DNA of 64,000 nucleotides from Actinoplanes subtropicus (GTDB lineage: Bacteria > Actinomycetota > Actinomycetes > Mycobacteriales > Micromonosporaceae), in assembly GCF_000721705.1 (NCBI RefSeq), contig NZ_JOJL01000011.1, positions 1-64,000 of the forward strand, written 5' to 3'. Made by a program: the position numbers and the translations under genes. Position 1 is the first letter of the stretch. Each line of letters begins with the position of its first letter. Under the pieces are notes generated by a model. It made no database searches. It was not told the DNA's origin and saw only the letters and a list, made by a program, of their open reading frames with translations. Shown piece after piece: positions 25,260 to 33,848 of this stretch.

Positions 25260-26798
25260 GTGGACGCCACCACCGGGCCTTGGGATGAGACGGCCGACGT
25301 CGTCGTGGTCGGTTTCGGCGCGGCCGGCGCCTGCGCCGCGATCGAGGCCGCCGATGCCGGCGCCCGGGTGCTCGTTCTCGACCGTTTCGGCGGGGGCGGG
25401 GCGACCGCGATCTCCGGCGGCGTCGTCTACGCCGGCGGCGGCACCGCGCAGCAGCGGGCCGCCGGCGTCACCGACACCCCGCGGGCGATGTACGACTACC
25501 TGCGCCAGGAGACCGGCGACACGGTCACGGCCGGCACCCTGCGCCGGTTCTGCGACGAGAGCGCGCACATGGTCGACTGGCTGGCCGGCCTCGGCGTGCC
25601 GTTCGACGCCCGGCTGTGTCCGTACAAGACCTCGTATCCCACCAACCGGCACTACCTGTACTACTCGGGCAGCGAGACCGCGTTCGCCGACGTGAGCCGG
25701 CCCGCGCCGCGCGGCCACCGGGTCTACGCGCGCGGCACCTCCGGCCGGGTGCTGGCGGCCCGGCTGGCCGCCGCCGCGCGCGATCGCGGCGTCGGCGTCC
25801 GGGCACAGACCCGGGCCGAGCGACTGATCACCGAGCCGGGCACCGGCCGGGTGACCGGCGTCGAGTGCCGCACCCTGCGCGGCGCGCCGGCCTGGGCCCG
25901 GCTCGCCCACCGGGTGCTGCACCGCTTCTCGGTCAAGCCCGGCGTCTACCTGCCCGGCCTGGGCCGCGTGCTGCACCGCCGGGTGGCCGCGATCGAGCGC
26001 CGCTACGGCCGCCCGCTGCGGATCGGCGCCACCCGCGGCGTCGTGCTGGCCGCCGGCGGCTTCGTCTTCAACCGGCAGATGATGCGCGAACACGCCCCGG
26101 ACTACCGCGGCGGCCTGCGGCTGGGCACGCCCGGCGACGACGGCTCGGGCATTCTCCTCGGCGTCGCGGCCGGCGCCGGCACGGCGTTCCTCGACCGGGT
26201 CAGCATCTGGCGGTTCCTCACCCCGCCCTCGGCCATGCTCGGCGGCCGCCTGATCGACCGGGACGGCAAGCACGTCTGCGACGAGACCCGGTACGGCGCC
26301 GCGATCGGCGAGGCGGTCCTGCGCTCGCCCGGCGGCCGGGCCTGGCTGCTGCTGGACGCGCCGGCGCTCAAGGAGTGCCGCCGTCAGGTGTGGTCGCAGA
26401 CCCTCTGGTTCCAGCGCTGGCAGGCGTACTGGCTGCTGACCGCGGGACGGGTCAGCGGCCCGACACTGGCGGCGGTCGCCCGCCGGGCCGGCGTGGATGC
26501 CGCGGGACTGACCGACTATGCCGGCACCCCGCCGTACTCGATGATCGATGTTTCGGTCCGGAGCCGGGTCGCCGCCCCGGCGCCGATGCTCACCCTCGGC
26601 GGGCTGCGGGTCGACGAGGAGACCGGGCAGGCGGTGGGCGTGCCGGGGTTGTACGCGGCCGGCCGCACCGCCGTCGGCATCTGTTCACGCAGCTACGTCA
26701 GTGGGCTGTCGCTGGCCGATTGCGTCTTCTCCGGGCGCCGCGCGGGCCGGAGCGTCGCATCCGAGGACCGTGGAGGACTGCATGCTCACCGAGGCTGA
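25260..26798 (+). CDS. FAD-dependent steroid dehydrogenase, delta4(5alpha)-KstD-like
   Basis: 512 residues. FAD Rossmann motif (ADVVVVGFGAAGACAAIEAA), then GGGGATAISGGVVYAGGGT and a C-terminal GLYAAGRTAVGI. The SGGVVYAGGGT segment is that of a flavoprotein branch containing 3-ketosteroid delta4(5alpha)-dehydrogenases, distinct from KstD itself (GGGLWMPGN). A role in saturated (5alpha) steroids is likely, by homology. The GTG at 25260 lies 8 nt from the KstR box, so it starts the operon that continues into hsaE. Overlaps hsaE by 17 nt. Confidence 0.82.
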   Translation: MDATTGPWDETADVVVVGFGAAGACAAIEAADAGARVLVLDRFGGGGATAISGGVVYAGGGTAQQRAAGVTDTPRAMYDYLRQETGDTVTAGTLRRFCDESAHMVDWLAGLGVPFDARLCPYKTSYPTNRHYLYYSGSETAFADVSRPAPRGHRVYARGTSGRVLAARLAAAARDRGVGVRAQTRAERLITEPGTGRVTGVECRTLRGAPAWARLAHRVLHRFSVKPGVYLPGLGRVLHRRVAAIERRYGRPLRIGATRGVVLAAGGFVFNRQMMREHAPDYRGGLRLGTPGDDGSGILLGVAAGAGTAFLDRVSIWRFLTPPSAMLGGRLIDRDGKHVCDETRYGAAIGEAVLRSPGGRAWLLLDAPALKECRRQVWSQTLWFQRWQAYWLLTAGRVSGPTLAAVARRAGVDAAGLTDYAGTPPYSMIDVSVRSRVAAPAPMLTLGGLRVDEETGQAVGVPGLYAAGRTAVGICSRSYVSGLSLADCVFSGRRAGRSVASEDRGGLHAHRG

Positions 26799-27570
26799 CT
26801 GCCGCGCGCTCGCCGACCGGCTGCGCGACGCCGAGCGCGACCGGGCGCCGATCGCGCCGCTGGTGCACGACCGGCCGGAGCTGACCGCGGCCGACGCGTA
26901 CGCCATCCAGCTTTTCAACATTCATCGCCGCGGGGGCACAGTGGTGGGGCACAAGGTGGGGCTGTCGTCGAAGGCGATGCAGCAGATGATGGGCGTCGAC
27001 GAGCCCGACTACGGGCACCTGATGGCCGACATGCGGCTGTCCGAGGAGGAACCGGTCGACGCGGGGCGGTACTGCTTTCCGCGGGTCGAGATCGAGGTGG
27101 CCTTCCTGCTCGGTGCCGACCTGCCCGGCCTCGGCTGCACCGAGGCGGACGTGCTGGCCGCGACCGAGGCGTTCGCGCCGTCGATCGAACTCATCGACAG
27201 CCGGATCCGGGACTGGAAGATAAGCCTGCCGGACACGATCGCCGACAACGCCTCCTCGGCCGGCTTCGTGGTCGGGTCCGGTCGCGTGCCACCCGGCCGG
27301 ATCGACCCGCGCGGCATCGACGCCGTGCTGTACCGGGGCGGCGAGGCGGTCGCCCGGGGCCGGTCGGACGCGGTGCTCGGCAATCCGGTGACCGCGGTCG
27401 CCTGGCTCGCCCGCACGGTCGCCGGCTTCGGCGTGCAACTGCGGGCCGGTCATCTCATCCTGCCCGGCGCCTGTTGCCGCGCGGTCGACGCGCGGCCCGG
27501 CGACGAGTTCCATGCCGTCTTCACCGGCCTCGGCGAGGTCCGGCTCAGTTTCGAGAAGGTGATCGGGTGA
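26782..27570 (+). CDS. hsaE: 2-hydroxyhexa-2,4-dienoate hydratase HsaE
   Basis: 262 residues of the MhpD/fumarylacetoacetase-related hydratase family ([46 protein letters not shown]), with the metal-binding Glu residues in place. HsaE adds water to 2-hydroxyhexa-2,4-dienoate released by HsaD to give 4-hydroxy-2-oxohexanoate. Start ATG with GGAGG upstream (within the preceding gene, 17-nt overlap). Followed by hsaG with a GTGA overlap. Confidence 0.95.
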   Translation: MLTEADCRALADRLRDAERDRAPIAPLVHDRPELTAADAYAIQLFNIHRRGGTVVGHKVGLSSKAMQQMMGVDEPDYGHLMADMRLSEEEPVDAGRYCFPRVEIEVAFLLGADLPGLGCTEADVLAATEAFAPSIELIDSRIRDWKISLPDTIADNASSAGFVVGSGRVPPGRIDPRGIDAVLYRGGEAVARGRSDAVLGNPVTAVAWLARTVAGFGVQLRAGHLILPGACCRAVDARPGDEFHAVFTGLGEVRLSFEKVIG

Positions 27571-28421
27571 CCGCCACGGCAGCCATCGTCGGGTCCGGCA
27601 ACATCGGCACCGACCTGCTCCACAAGCTCTTGCGATCGAATCTGATCGAACCGCGGTGGATGGTCGGCATCGATCCGGAGAGCCCGGGTCTGCGCCGCGC
27701 CGCCGACCTCGGGCTCGCGGTCAGCGCCGCGGGTGTCGACTGGCTGCTGGCCCAGGATCCGTTGCCCGACCTGGTCTTCGAGGCCACCTCGGCGGCCGTG
27801 CACTCGGCGGCGGCGCCACGCTACGCCGAGGCCGGGATCCGCGCGATCGACCTCACCCCGGCCGCGGTCGGGCCGCTCGTGGTGCCCGAGGTGAACCTTC
27901 GTGAGCACCTCGGCGCGCCCAACCTCAACCTCATCACCTGCGGCGGGCAGGCGACGATCCCGATGGTGCACGCGGTCTCCCGATGCACGCCGGTCGCTTA
28001 CGCCGAGATCGTGGCGACCGTGGCGTCGCGCTCGGCCGGGCCGGGCACCCGGGCCAACATCGACGAGTTCACCCGCACCACCGGCCGGGCGCTGGAACTG
28101 GTCGGCGGCGCCGCGCGGGGCAAGGCGATCGTCGTGCTCAACCCGGCCGATCCGCCGCTCATCATGCGCGACACCATCTTCTGCGCGATCGGGCCGGAGG
28201 CCGACACCGAAGCGATCGCCGAATCGATCCGGAAGAGGGCCGACGAGGTGGCCCGCTACGTGCCCGGGTACCGGCTGCTCAACGAACCACAGTTCCACGA
28301 CGGCCGGGTGGCCGTCTTCGTCGAGGTCAGCGGCGCCGGGGACTTCCTTCCGCCGTACGCGGGAAATCTGGACATCATGACCGCGGCCGCGGTCCGGGTC
28401 GGGGAGGAACTGGCGCGATGA
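27567..28421 (+). CDS. hsaG: Acylating propionaldehyde/acetaldehyde dehydrogenase HsaG
   Basis: 284 residues. NAD-binding motif GSGNIGTD near the start and the catalytic Cys125 in [17 protein letters not shown]. It oxidises the aldehyde from HsaF to the acyl-CoA (propionyl-CoA in steroid degradation), with substrate channelling from the aldolase. GTG start overlaps hsaE by 4 nt; hsaF begins in the stop (ATGA). Confidence 0.95.
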   Translation: MTATAAIVGSGNIGTDLLHKLLRSNLIEPRWMVGIDPESPGLRRAADLGLAVSAAGVDWLLAQDPLPDLVFEATSAAVHSAAAPRYAEAGIRAIDLTPAAVGPLVVPEVNLREHLGAPNLNLITCGGQATIPMVHAVSRCTPVAYAEIVATVASRSAGPGTRANIDEFTRTTGRALELVGGAARGKAIVVLNPADPPLIMRDTIFCAIGPEADTEAIAESIRKRADEVARYVPGYRLLNEPQFHDGRVAVFVEVSGAGDFLPPYAGNLDIMTAAAVRVGEELAR

Positions 28422-29428
28422 CCGCCGACATCAGGATCACCGACTCCTCGCTGCGCGACGGCTCGCACGCCAAGCGCCACCAGTTCACCGTCGACGAGGT
28501 GACCGCGGTGGTGGCGGCGCTGGACGCGGCGGGCGTGCCGGTGATCGAGGTGACGCACGGGGACGGCCTGGGCGGGTCGTCGTTCACGTACGGACTCAGC
28601 CGTACGCCCGAACAGGAACTCATCAAAGCGGCCGTACGGACCGCCGAGCGCGCGAAAATCGCCTTCCTCATGCTGCCCGGGATCGGCCTGTTCGACGACA
28701 TCCGCGCGGCGGCGGGGAACGGCGCCACGGTCTGCCGGATCGCCAGTCACTGCACCGAGGCGGACATCACCGAGCAGCATTTCGGCCTGGCCCGCCGGCT
28801 CGGCCTGGAGACGGTCGGCTTCCTGATGATGGCGCACTCGCAGCCGCCCGAGGCCCTGGCGAAGCAGGCCCGCATCATGGCCGACGCCGGCTGCCAGTGC
28901 GTCTACGTGGTCGATTCGGCCGGCGCGCTCGTGCTCGACCAGACCGCCGACCGGGTCGCCGCGCTGGTCGCCGAGCTCGGCGGCGACGCGCAGGTCGGCT
29001 TCCACGGCCACGAGAACCTCGGCCTCGGCGTGGCCAACTCGGTGCTGGCCGTGCGGGCCGGCGCGAAACAGATCGACGGCAGCACCCGGAGGTTCGGCGC
29101 CGGCGCCGGCAACACGCCGGTCGAGGCGTTCGTCGGGGTCTGCGACAAGCTCGGCATCGAGACCGGCGTGGACTTCTTCGCCATCGTGGACGCCGCCGAG
29201 GACGTGGTGCGCCCGGTGATGGCCGACGAGTGCAAACTCGATCGGATGGCGCTCATCATGGGGTACGCCGGGGTCTACTCCAGCTTCCTCGGGCACGCCT
29301 TCACGCTGGCCGAGCGCTACCAGGTCTCCGGCGCCGAGATCCTCGTGCGGGCCGGCGAACGGCGCCTGGTCGGCGGCCAGGAGGACCAGCTCATCGATAT
29401 CGCCGTGCAGCTGGCCGCCGGTCGGTAG
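28418..29428 (+). CDS. hsaF: 4-hydroxy-2-oxovalerate/oxohexanoate aldolase HsaF
   Basis: 336 residues, DmpG-type aldolase. [17 protein letters not shown] holds the Asp metal ligand and Arg, and [17 protein letters not shown] the HxH ligands; the C-terminal dimer domain is complete. HsaF splits 4-hydroxy-2-oxohexanoate into pyruvate and propionaldehyde, passing the aldehyde to HsaG. Overlaps the convergent methyltransferase gene by 38 nt. Confidence 0.95.
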   Translation: MTADIRITDSSLRDGSHAKRHQFTVDEVTAVVAALDAAGVPVIEVTHGDGLGGSSFTYGLSRTPEQELIKAAVRTAERAKIAFLMLPGIGLFDDIRAAAGNGATVCRIASHCTEADITEQHFGLARRLGLETVGFLMMAHSQPPEALAKQARIMADAGCQCVYVVDSAGALVLDQTADRVAALVAELGGDAQVGFHGHENLGLGVANSVLAVRAGAKQIDGSTRRFGAGAGNTPVEAFVGVCDKLGIETGVDFFAIVDAAEDVVRPVMADECKLDRMALIMGYAGVYSSFLGHAFTLAERYQVSGAEILVRAGERRLVGGQEDQLIDIAVQLAAGR

Positions 29429-30263
29429 ACCAGGCGTACTTCAGGACGCGGCCCTCGTGCCGCCACGCGGGGACCGCGTTCACCAGCCGGAACATCAGCC
29501 GGTACGGCAACGGCGACCGGGCCAGCAGCCGCGGGTCGAGCTGGCTGCGTTCCTCGGCGAGGCCGAGCCGGTCGTCGAACAGTTCCACCTCCTCCGGTTC
29601 CTCGATCGTCCAGCCCATGACCGCGCCGTACTTGCCGAACACCGGGCCCGGCCGCCGGTCGAGGCGCTGCTTGACCGCCCGCGAGTAGGCGTTGACCACC
29701 AGCTCGCCATCGGGGAAGTGCTCGACGACCTGCCGGATCAGGCGGCCGACCTGCTCCTTCGAGAGCCACATCAGCAGCGTGTCGGCCACCGCCACCACGG
29801 GCCGATCCGCGGGCACGCCCGCCAGCCAGGCCGGCTCGTCCGCCGAGGCGCCGATCGAGGTGTGCCCGGCGCGCGCCGGATACAACTGGTCGCGTACGGC
29901 GATCACTTCGGGCAGGTCCACATCGAACCAGGCGCAGCCCGGCGGCGGATCGATCCGGAACACCCGGCTGTCCAGCCCGCAGCCCAGATCCAGCACCACC
30001 GCGCCGGGATGACCGGCGAGATACGCCGCCACCCACTCGTCGAGGATGCGCGTCCGCACGGCGACGTTGAACCGGCCGGCGTCCATCGCCCACGAACGCA
30101 GCGAGGCGAAGTCGAAGTCGAGGCCCTGCACGACCCGAGCCGCCCACGGGTCGCCCAGGATCGGGTGCTTCTCCCGGCTGTCGAGCCACCGCAGGTACAG
30201 CGTGACGAGGGCGGTGACGCGCGTCCCGGTGAGATCGACGGCAACCTTCGGCCGGGTCGTCAT
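29391..30263 (-). CDS. SAM-dependent O-methyltransferase of the LCM/TcmP type
   Basis: 290 residues, PF04072-like. The SAM-binding motif [17 protein letters not shown] is followed by [18 protein letters not shown] and motif II-like [13 protein letters not shown]. Close relatives methylate carboxylates or polyketides. It starts 4 nt inside the end of the NADH dehydrogenase-like gene (ATGA-like overlap), so the pair is cotranscribed. Not a known steroid gene; its substrate is unknown. Confidence 0.88.
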   Translation of the reverse strand: MTTRPKVAVDLTGTRVTALVTLYLRWLDSREKHPILGDPWAARVVQGLDFDFASLRSWAMDAGRFNVAVRTRILDEWVAAYLAGHPGAVVLDLGCGLDSRVFRIDPPPGCAWFDVDLPEVIAVRDQLYPARAGHTSIGASADEPAWLAGVPADRPVVAVADTLLMWLSKEQVGRLIRQVVEHFPDGELVVNAYSRAVKQRLDRRPGPVFGKYGAVMGWTIEEPEEVELFDDRLGLAEERSQLDPRLLARSPLPYRLMFRLVNAVPAWRHEGRVLKYAWSTDRRPAARRYR

Positions 30264-31420
30264 CGTTGTCTTCTCCCGCCCGTGCCGGCCAGCATCCGGG
30301 CGGACACCTTGAGGCGCCTCGCCAGCCGGTACGTGTAGATCGGGCTGCTGCTGACGAATTGCTTGTAGAGGATCGCCGGCCGGCCGGTCAGGTACGCTCG
30401 GCGCGGCGTGTCGTCGGCGAAGGTGAACTGGATGACCGCGTCGCGCCGGCCGATGCTGACCGGTTGATGGACGTAGCCGAACCGGAACGGTCGCGGCTCG
30501 CGGCCGGCCAACTGCCGGGCGATCTCCTGGGCGGCGAACGCCCCGGTGGGAATACCGCTCTGGCAGGTGCCGTGGATGGTGCCCCAGCGCTGCCGCACCG
30601 CCGCGGCGTCGCCGACCGCGAAGACCTGGGGGTGGGAGACCGAGCGCAGGCTCGTGTCGGTGATGACCCGGCCGTGCTCGTCGATGCTGAGCCCGGCGGC
30701 CCCGGCCACCGGCGTCACCTCGACGCCGCTGGTCCACAGCACCACATCGGCGGGGAACGAGCCGCCGTCGGCCAGGTCCACGCCGTCGGGGCGCACCTTC
30801 GTCACCCGCACACCGGGGACGACGGCGACGCCGAGCCGCTCGAACCCCCGGTAGAGGTGGTCGCGCGCCCTGGGCCCCATCATGGTTCCCGGCGGTGTCT
30901 CGCTGACCAGGGTCACGGCGAGGCGCGGGTGCGACTCGGCGACCTCGGTGGCGGCCTCGACGCCGGTCAGCCCGCCGCCGCAGACCATCACCCGGGCGGC
31001 GCCGGGAAGCCGGGCGGCGAAGGCCTTCGCCGCGTCGAGTCCATTGAGGGTGTACGCGTGCTGGGCGACGCCGGGCACGGCCGCGGTCGCGGTGGCGCTG
31101 CCCACGGCGTACACGAGGGTGTCGTATTCCTGCCAGTCGCGATCGATTTCGACCGCTTGTCGGATCGGGTCGATGGCGGTGATCCGGCCCTCCACGAATC
31201 GGACGCCGGTGCCCGCGAGGATGTCCGGGATGCGATGGACCGGCAGGTCCTGCCCGGCCGCGATCTGGTGGAGGCGCAACCGCTCGACGAACCGCGACGA
31301 GGGATTGACCAGCGTGATCTGTGTTCCGAGGCGTCGCGTGCGCCGGGCCAGGCCGATGGTGGCCATCATGCCCGCGTACCCGGCCCCCGCGACGACGATC
31401 CGGTGCGGTGGTTTCCTCAT
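30260..31420 (-). CDS. FAD-dependent NADH dehydrogenase-like oxidoreductase (NDH-2 type)
   Basis: 386 residues with two Rossmann motifs: FAD (RIVVAGAGYAGMMATIGLA, 7-25) and NAD(P) (RVMVCGGGLTGVEAATEVA), plus FAVGDAAA near the C-terminus that closes over FAD. No C-terminal membrane anchor stands out. Such enzymes reoxidise NADH onto quinone, or serve as ferredoxin-like reductases. Divergent from a LysR-family regulator that shares the upstream region with a CAACA-N3-TGTTG palindrome. Confidence 0.88.
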   Translation of the reverse strand: MRKPPHRIVVAGAGYAGMMATIGLARRTRRLGTQITLVNPSSRFVERLRLHQIAAGQDLPVHRIPDILAGTGVRFVEGRITAIDPIRQAVEIDRDWQEYDTLVYAVGSATATAAVPGVAQHAYTLNGLDAAKAFAARLPGAARVMVCGGGLTGVEAATEVAESHPRLAVTLVSETPPGTMMGPRARDHLYRGFERLGVAVVPGVRVTKVRPDGVDLADGGSFPADVVLWTSGVEVTPVAGAAGLSIDEHGRVITDTSLRSVSHPQVFAVGDAAAVRQRWGTIHGTCQSGIPTGAFAAQEIARQLAGREPRPFRFGYVHQPVSIGRRDAVIQFTFADDTPRRAYLTGRPAILYKQFVSSSPIYTYRLARRLKVSARMLAGTGGRRQR

Positions 31421-31480
31421 GGTCCTCAGTCGAGCACCGGCGCCCCGGCCGGCGCCAACAACAAACCGTCGGCGCTGGAC

Positions 31481-31493
31481 CAACAGATTGTTG
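31481..31493. promoter_or_regulatory. Palindrome, likely LysR-regulator site
   Basis: CAACAGATTGTTG, a perfect 5-bp palindrome with a 3-nt centre, 17 nt before the GTG of the LysR-type gene and between it and the divergent NDH-like gene. Position fits a LysR autoregulation/activation site; the size is smaller than usual. Confidence 0.5.
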
Positions 31494-31510
31494 TCGGTCA
31501 AGGTAGGGGT

Positions 31511-32554
31511 GTGAACCTCGACCTGAATCACGTTCAGGCGTTCGTCACCGCCGCCGACACGCTGCACTTCGGCCGCGCGGCGCAGCAGTTGCATCTGACC
31601 CAGCAGGGTCTGTCGCACCGCATCACCAGGCTGGAACAGGTCCTCGGCGAACGGCTGTTCATCCGGGACGGCCGCGGCGTCGAACTGACCGCGGCCGGGC
31701 GCCGCTTCCTGCCGCACGCCCAGCAACTGCTCGGGACCGCCGCGGCCGCGATCGCGGCGACCCGCCGGGGCCGGACCCCGCTGCGCGTCGACGTCTGGGG
31801 CCAGTTGCACGCACCGCTGCGCTGGATCGGCCGGCTGCCGGCGATCGATCGCGCGCTCCCGCTGGACATCAGCATGCGCCGCAACGCTCCGGCCGCCGTC
31901 GAGGCCCTCGACCGCGGCGAGATCGACGCCGCGTTCTGCATCCCACCCCGGCGGTCGCTGCCGCCCGGGCTGTCCCTCGCGCTGATCGGGTTGGATCAGT
32001 TGGGCGCGGTGGTGCCACCCGGACACGCGCTGGCAGGCCGGGCCGCGATCACCGCCCGGGACCTGCGCGGGTCGACGCTGTGGCACCCGTCCACCGGCAG
32101 CGACCCCGAGCTGATCGGCCTCTACCGCCAGCTGGCGGCGCGGTACGAATTGCGCTCCGACGAGAGCGGCAGCAACCTCGGCCTGCACCACCTGCTCGCC
32201 GGGCTCGCCGATCGGCCCGACCGGTTGGTCGTGCTTCCGCTGGCCATCGACCCGCGGTGTGTGCCCATCGTCGGCCCGGCGCCGTACAACGCCTGGACGA
32301 TGATCTGGCGCACCGGTAACCGGGAGGAGGAACTGGCCCTGCTCCGCGTCGCGCTGACCCGGGCGGCCGTGGCCGACGCGCCACCCGAGTGGGACCCGGC
32401 CACCTGCTGGCTGCCGCCGTCGGAACTGGCCTACCTGTCGTCAGCCCAGGAAGACGGCCACGAGGTCGTCGAAGGTCTGCGGCTCCTCGTAGAACATCAG
32501 ATGGACGCGGCCTTTCCCGATGGCGCGCTCGGAGCCGGGGACGGCACGGTATAG
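31511..32554 (+). CDS. LysR-family transcriptional regulator
   Basis: 347 residues. The N-terminal winged helix (NLDLNHVQAFVTAADTLHFG, then AAQQLHLTQQGLSHRITRLE) is clear; the effector-binding domain follows. Start is the GTG at 31511 with AGGTAGGGG upstream. The last 35 or so residues look unlike a LysR end and lie antisense to the remnant at 32441-32617, so the original stop may have been lost. The divergent NDH-like gene and methyltransferase are the likely targets. Confidence 0.85.
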   Translation: MNLDLNHVQAFVTAADTLHFGRAAQQLHLTQQGLSHRITRLEQVLGERLFIRDGRGVELTAAGRRFLPHAQQLLGTAAAAIAATRRGRTPLRVDVWGQLHAPLRWIGRLPAIDRALPLDISMRRNAPAAVEALDRGEIDAAFCIPPRRSLPPGLSLALIGLDQLGAVVPPGHALAGRAAITARDLRGSTLWHPSTGSDPELIGLYRQLAARYELRSDESGSNLGLHHLLAGLADRPDRLVVLPLAIDPRCVPIVGPAPYNAWTMIWRTGNREEELALLRVALTRAAVADAPPEWDPATCWLPPSELAYLSSAQEDGHEVVEGLRLLVEHQMDAAFPDGALGAGDGTV

Positions 32555-32617
32555 CCGCTCCTGGGCCGCCGCGGGCACGTGGCACCGAACCCCGTCGCCG
32601 GCGACCACATGCGGCAT
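32441..32617 (-). pseudogene. Remnant of an alpha/beta hydrolase with internal deletion
   Basis: 58 codons read MPHVVAGDGVRCHV, a typical start of an alpha/beta hydrolase (MPxVxxGDGxRxHY), then jump to VPAAAQERLYRAVPGSERAI and HLMFYEEPQTFDDLVAVFL, a typical C-terminal end with the catalytic His. The nucleophile and acid regions (about 200 residues) are missing. It lies 11 nt downstream of kshB on the same strand, as a last gene of the kshA operon, so it is likely a decayed gene. A functional tiny protein is improbable. Confidence 0.7.
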
Positions 32618-32628
32618 GGGCGACCCGC

Positions 32629-33612
32629 CTAGTAGTAGGTGACCTTCACGTTCTCGCTGCGGGCCACCGCCTGGCAGGCGAGGGTGTAGCCCTCGTCGAA
32701 GTCCTCCTGCTCGAGCACCTCGTTGTTGACCAGCTCGACCTCGCCGCTCAGCAACCGCAGCGCGCACGAGCCGCAATGGCCCTGCCGGCAGGAGAACGGC
32801 GGGTTGAGGCCGGCCTCGATGACCACGTCGAGCAAGCGCTTGCCCGCCGCCCACGGCAGCCGGTGGGTCTGGCCGTCGATCTCCACCTCGAGCGTGGCGT
32901 CGGTGCCGTCGCCCTCCTGGTCGATCTCGAACCGCTCCACGCGGATCCTTTCCTCCGGCACCCCGGCTTGCTGCAACGCCTTGCGGCTCACCGCCACGAA
33001 AGGTTCCGGTCCGCAGACGTACGCCTCGCGTGTCTTCGCCTCGGCGATCATCTCGGCCAGCGTGGCGGGGTCCGGTGCGCCGCGGTCGCTGTCCAGCCAG
33101 TGCGTGACGGTCAGCCGGTCGCCGTACCGCTCGCGCAGCGCGGCCAGTTCGGCACCGAAGATGACCGATCGCTCGTCGCGGTTCGCGTACACCAGCGCCA
33201 CCCGGCCGCGGCCGTGCGCGAGCACCGACTTGATGATGCCCATCACCGGCGTGATGCCGCTGCCGCCGGCCAGCAGGAGCAGGTCGTCGTCGAGCGTCTC
33301 CGGGGTGAACTCGCCGGCCGGCGGCAGCAGGTCCAGGGTGCCACCGGCCCGGACGTGGTCACAGATCCAGTTCGACGCCTGTCCGTCCCGTACCCGCTTC
33401 ACCGTGATCTTCAGGTCGGTGTCGGTGTGCGGGGAGCTGGAGAGCGAGTAGCAGCGGGCCACGTTGCCGCCGTCGCGCGGCACCAGCACGGTCAGGTACT
33501 GGCCGGGCCGGTAGGCGAACGCCGCGGCCAGCGCCGGCGGCACCGACAGGACCAGCGAGTGCGCGTCCGGCGTCTCGGCGATCACCTCGGCGACGCGCAG
33601 CCGGTGGACCAT
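32629..33612 (-). CDS. kshB: 3-ketosteroid 9alpha-monooxygenase reductase KshB
   Basis: 327 residues: ferredoxin-reductase FAD domain (RPGQYLTVLVPRDGGNVARC; YSLSSSP), NAD domain (LLLLAGGSGITPVMGIIKSV; AYVCGPEPF) and a plant-type [2Fe-2S] ferredoxin (CRQGHCGSCALRLLSG, plus a later Cys in YTLACQA). This is the KshB order. It passes electrons from NADH to the Rieske oxygenase KshA for C9 hydroxylation of ring B. ATG follows GGAGG and overlaps the upstream small gene (TGATG), so kshA, the small gene and kshB are one operon. Confidence 0.95.
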   Translation of the reverse strand: MVHRLRVAEVIAETPDAHSLVLSVPPALAAAFAYRPGQYLTVLVPRDGGNVARCYSLSSSPHTDTDLKITVKRVRDGQASNWICDHVRAGGTLDLLPPAGEFTPETLDDDLLLLAGGSGITPVMGIIKSVLAHGRGRVALVYANRDERSVIFGAELAALRERYGDRLTVTHWLDSDRGAPDPATLAEMIAEAKTREAYVCGPEPFVAVSRKALQQAGVPEERIRVERFEIDQEGDGTDATLEVEIDGQTHRLPWAAGKRLLDVVIEAGLNPPFSCRQGHCGSCALRLLSGEVELVNNEVLEQEDFDEGYTLACQAVARSENVKVTYY

Positions 33613-33848
33613 CAGCTCACCTCCAGCTTGCCCGCGCGCACCGCGTCGTCGATGCTGGCGCGCAGGTCGAGACAGGTCGGCACCAGCGCGGTCAGCCGGT
33701 TGGGGCAGGCCTTCGCCGCCGACGTCGTCCACTGCACGCTGGTCTGCTGCGGGCTCGACTTGCGGACCCGGACCAGGGCGTAGCAGCGGGCGCAGGACAG
33801 CTCGGCGTACCCGCCCTCGAGGTATTCCTGCCGCTCGGTGAGCATCAT
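33612..33848 (-). CDS. Small Cys-containing protein between KshA and KshB
   Basis: 78 residues, no signal peptide. MMLTERQEYLEGGYAELSCA is followed by a CxxC motif (SCARC, 18-22), then two further Cys (KACPN, TCLDL), which could hold zinc or iron-sulfur. It overlaps KshA by 4 nt (ATGA) and KshB by 1 nt, so it is translated with the oxygenase and reductase. A role as an accessory or assembly factor of the KshAB system is inferred from position; I do not recognise the family. Confidence 0.72.
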   Translation of the reverse strand: MMLTERQEYLEGGYAELSCARCYALVRVRKSSPQQTSVQWTTSAAKACPNRLTALVPTCLDLRASIDDAVRAGKLEVS

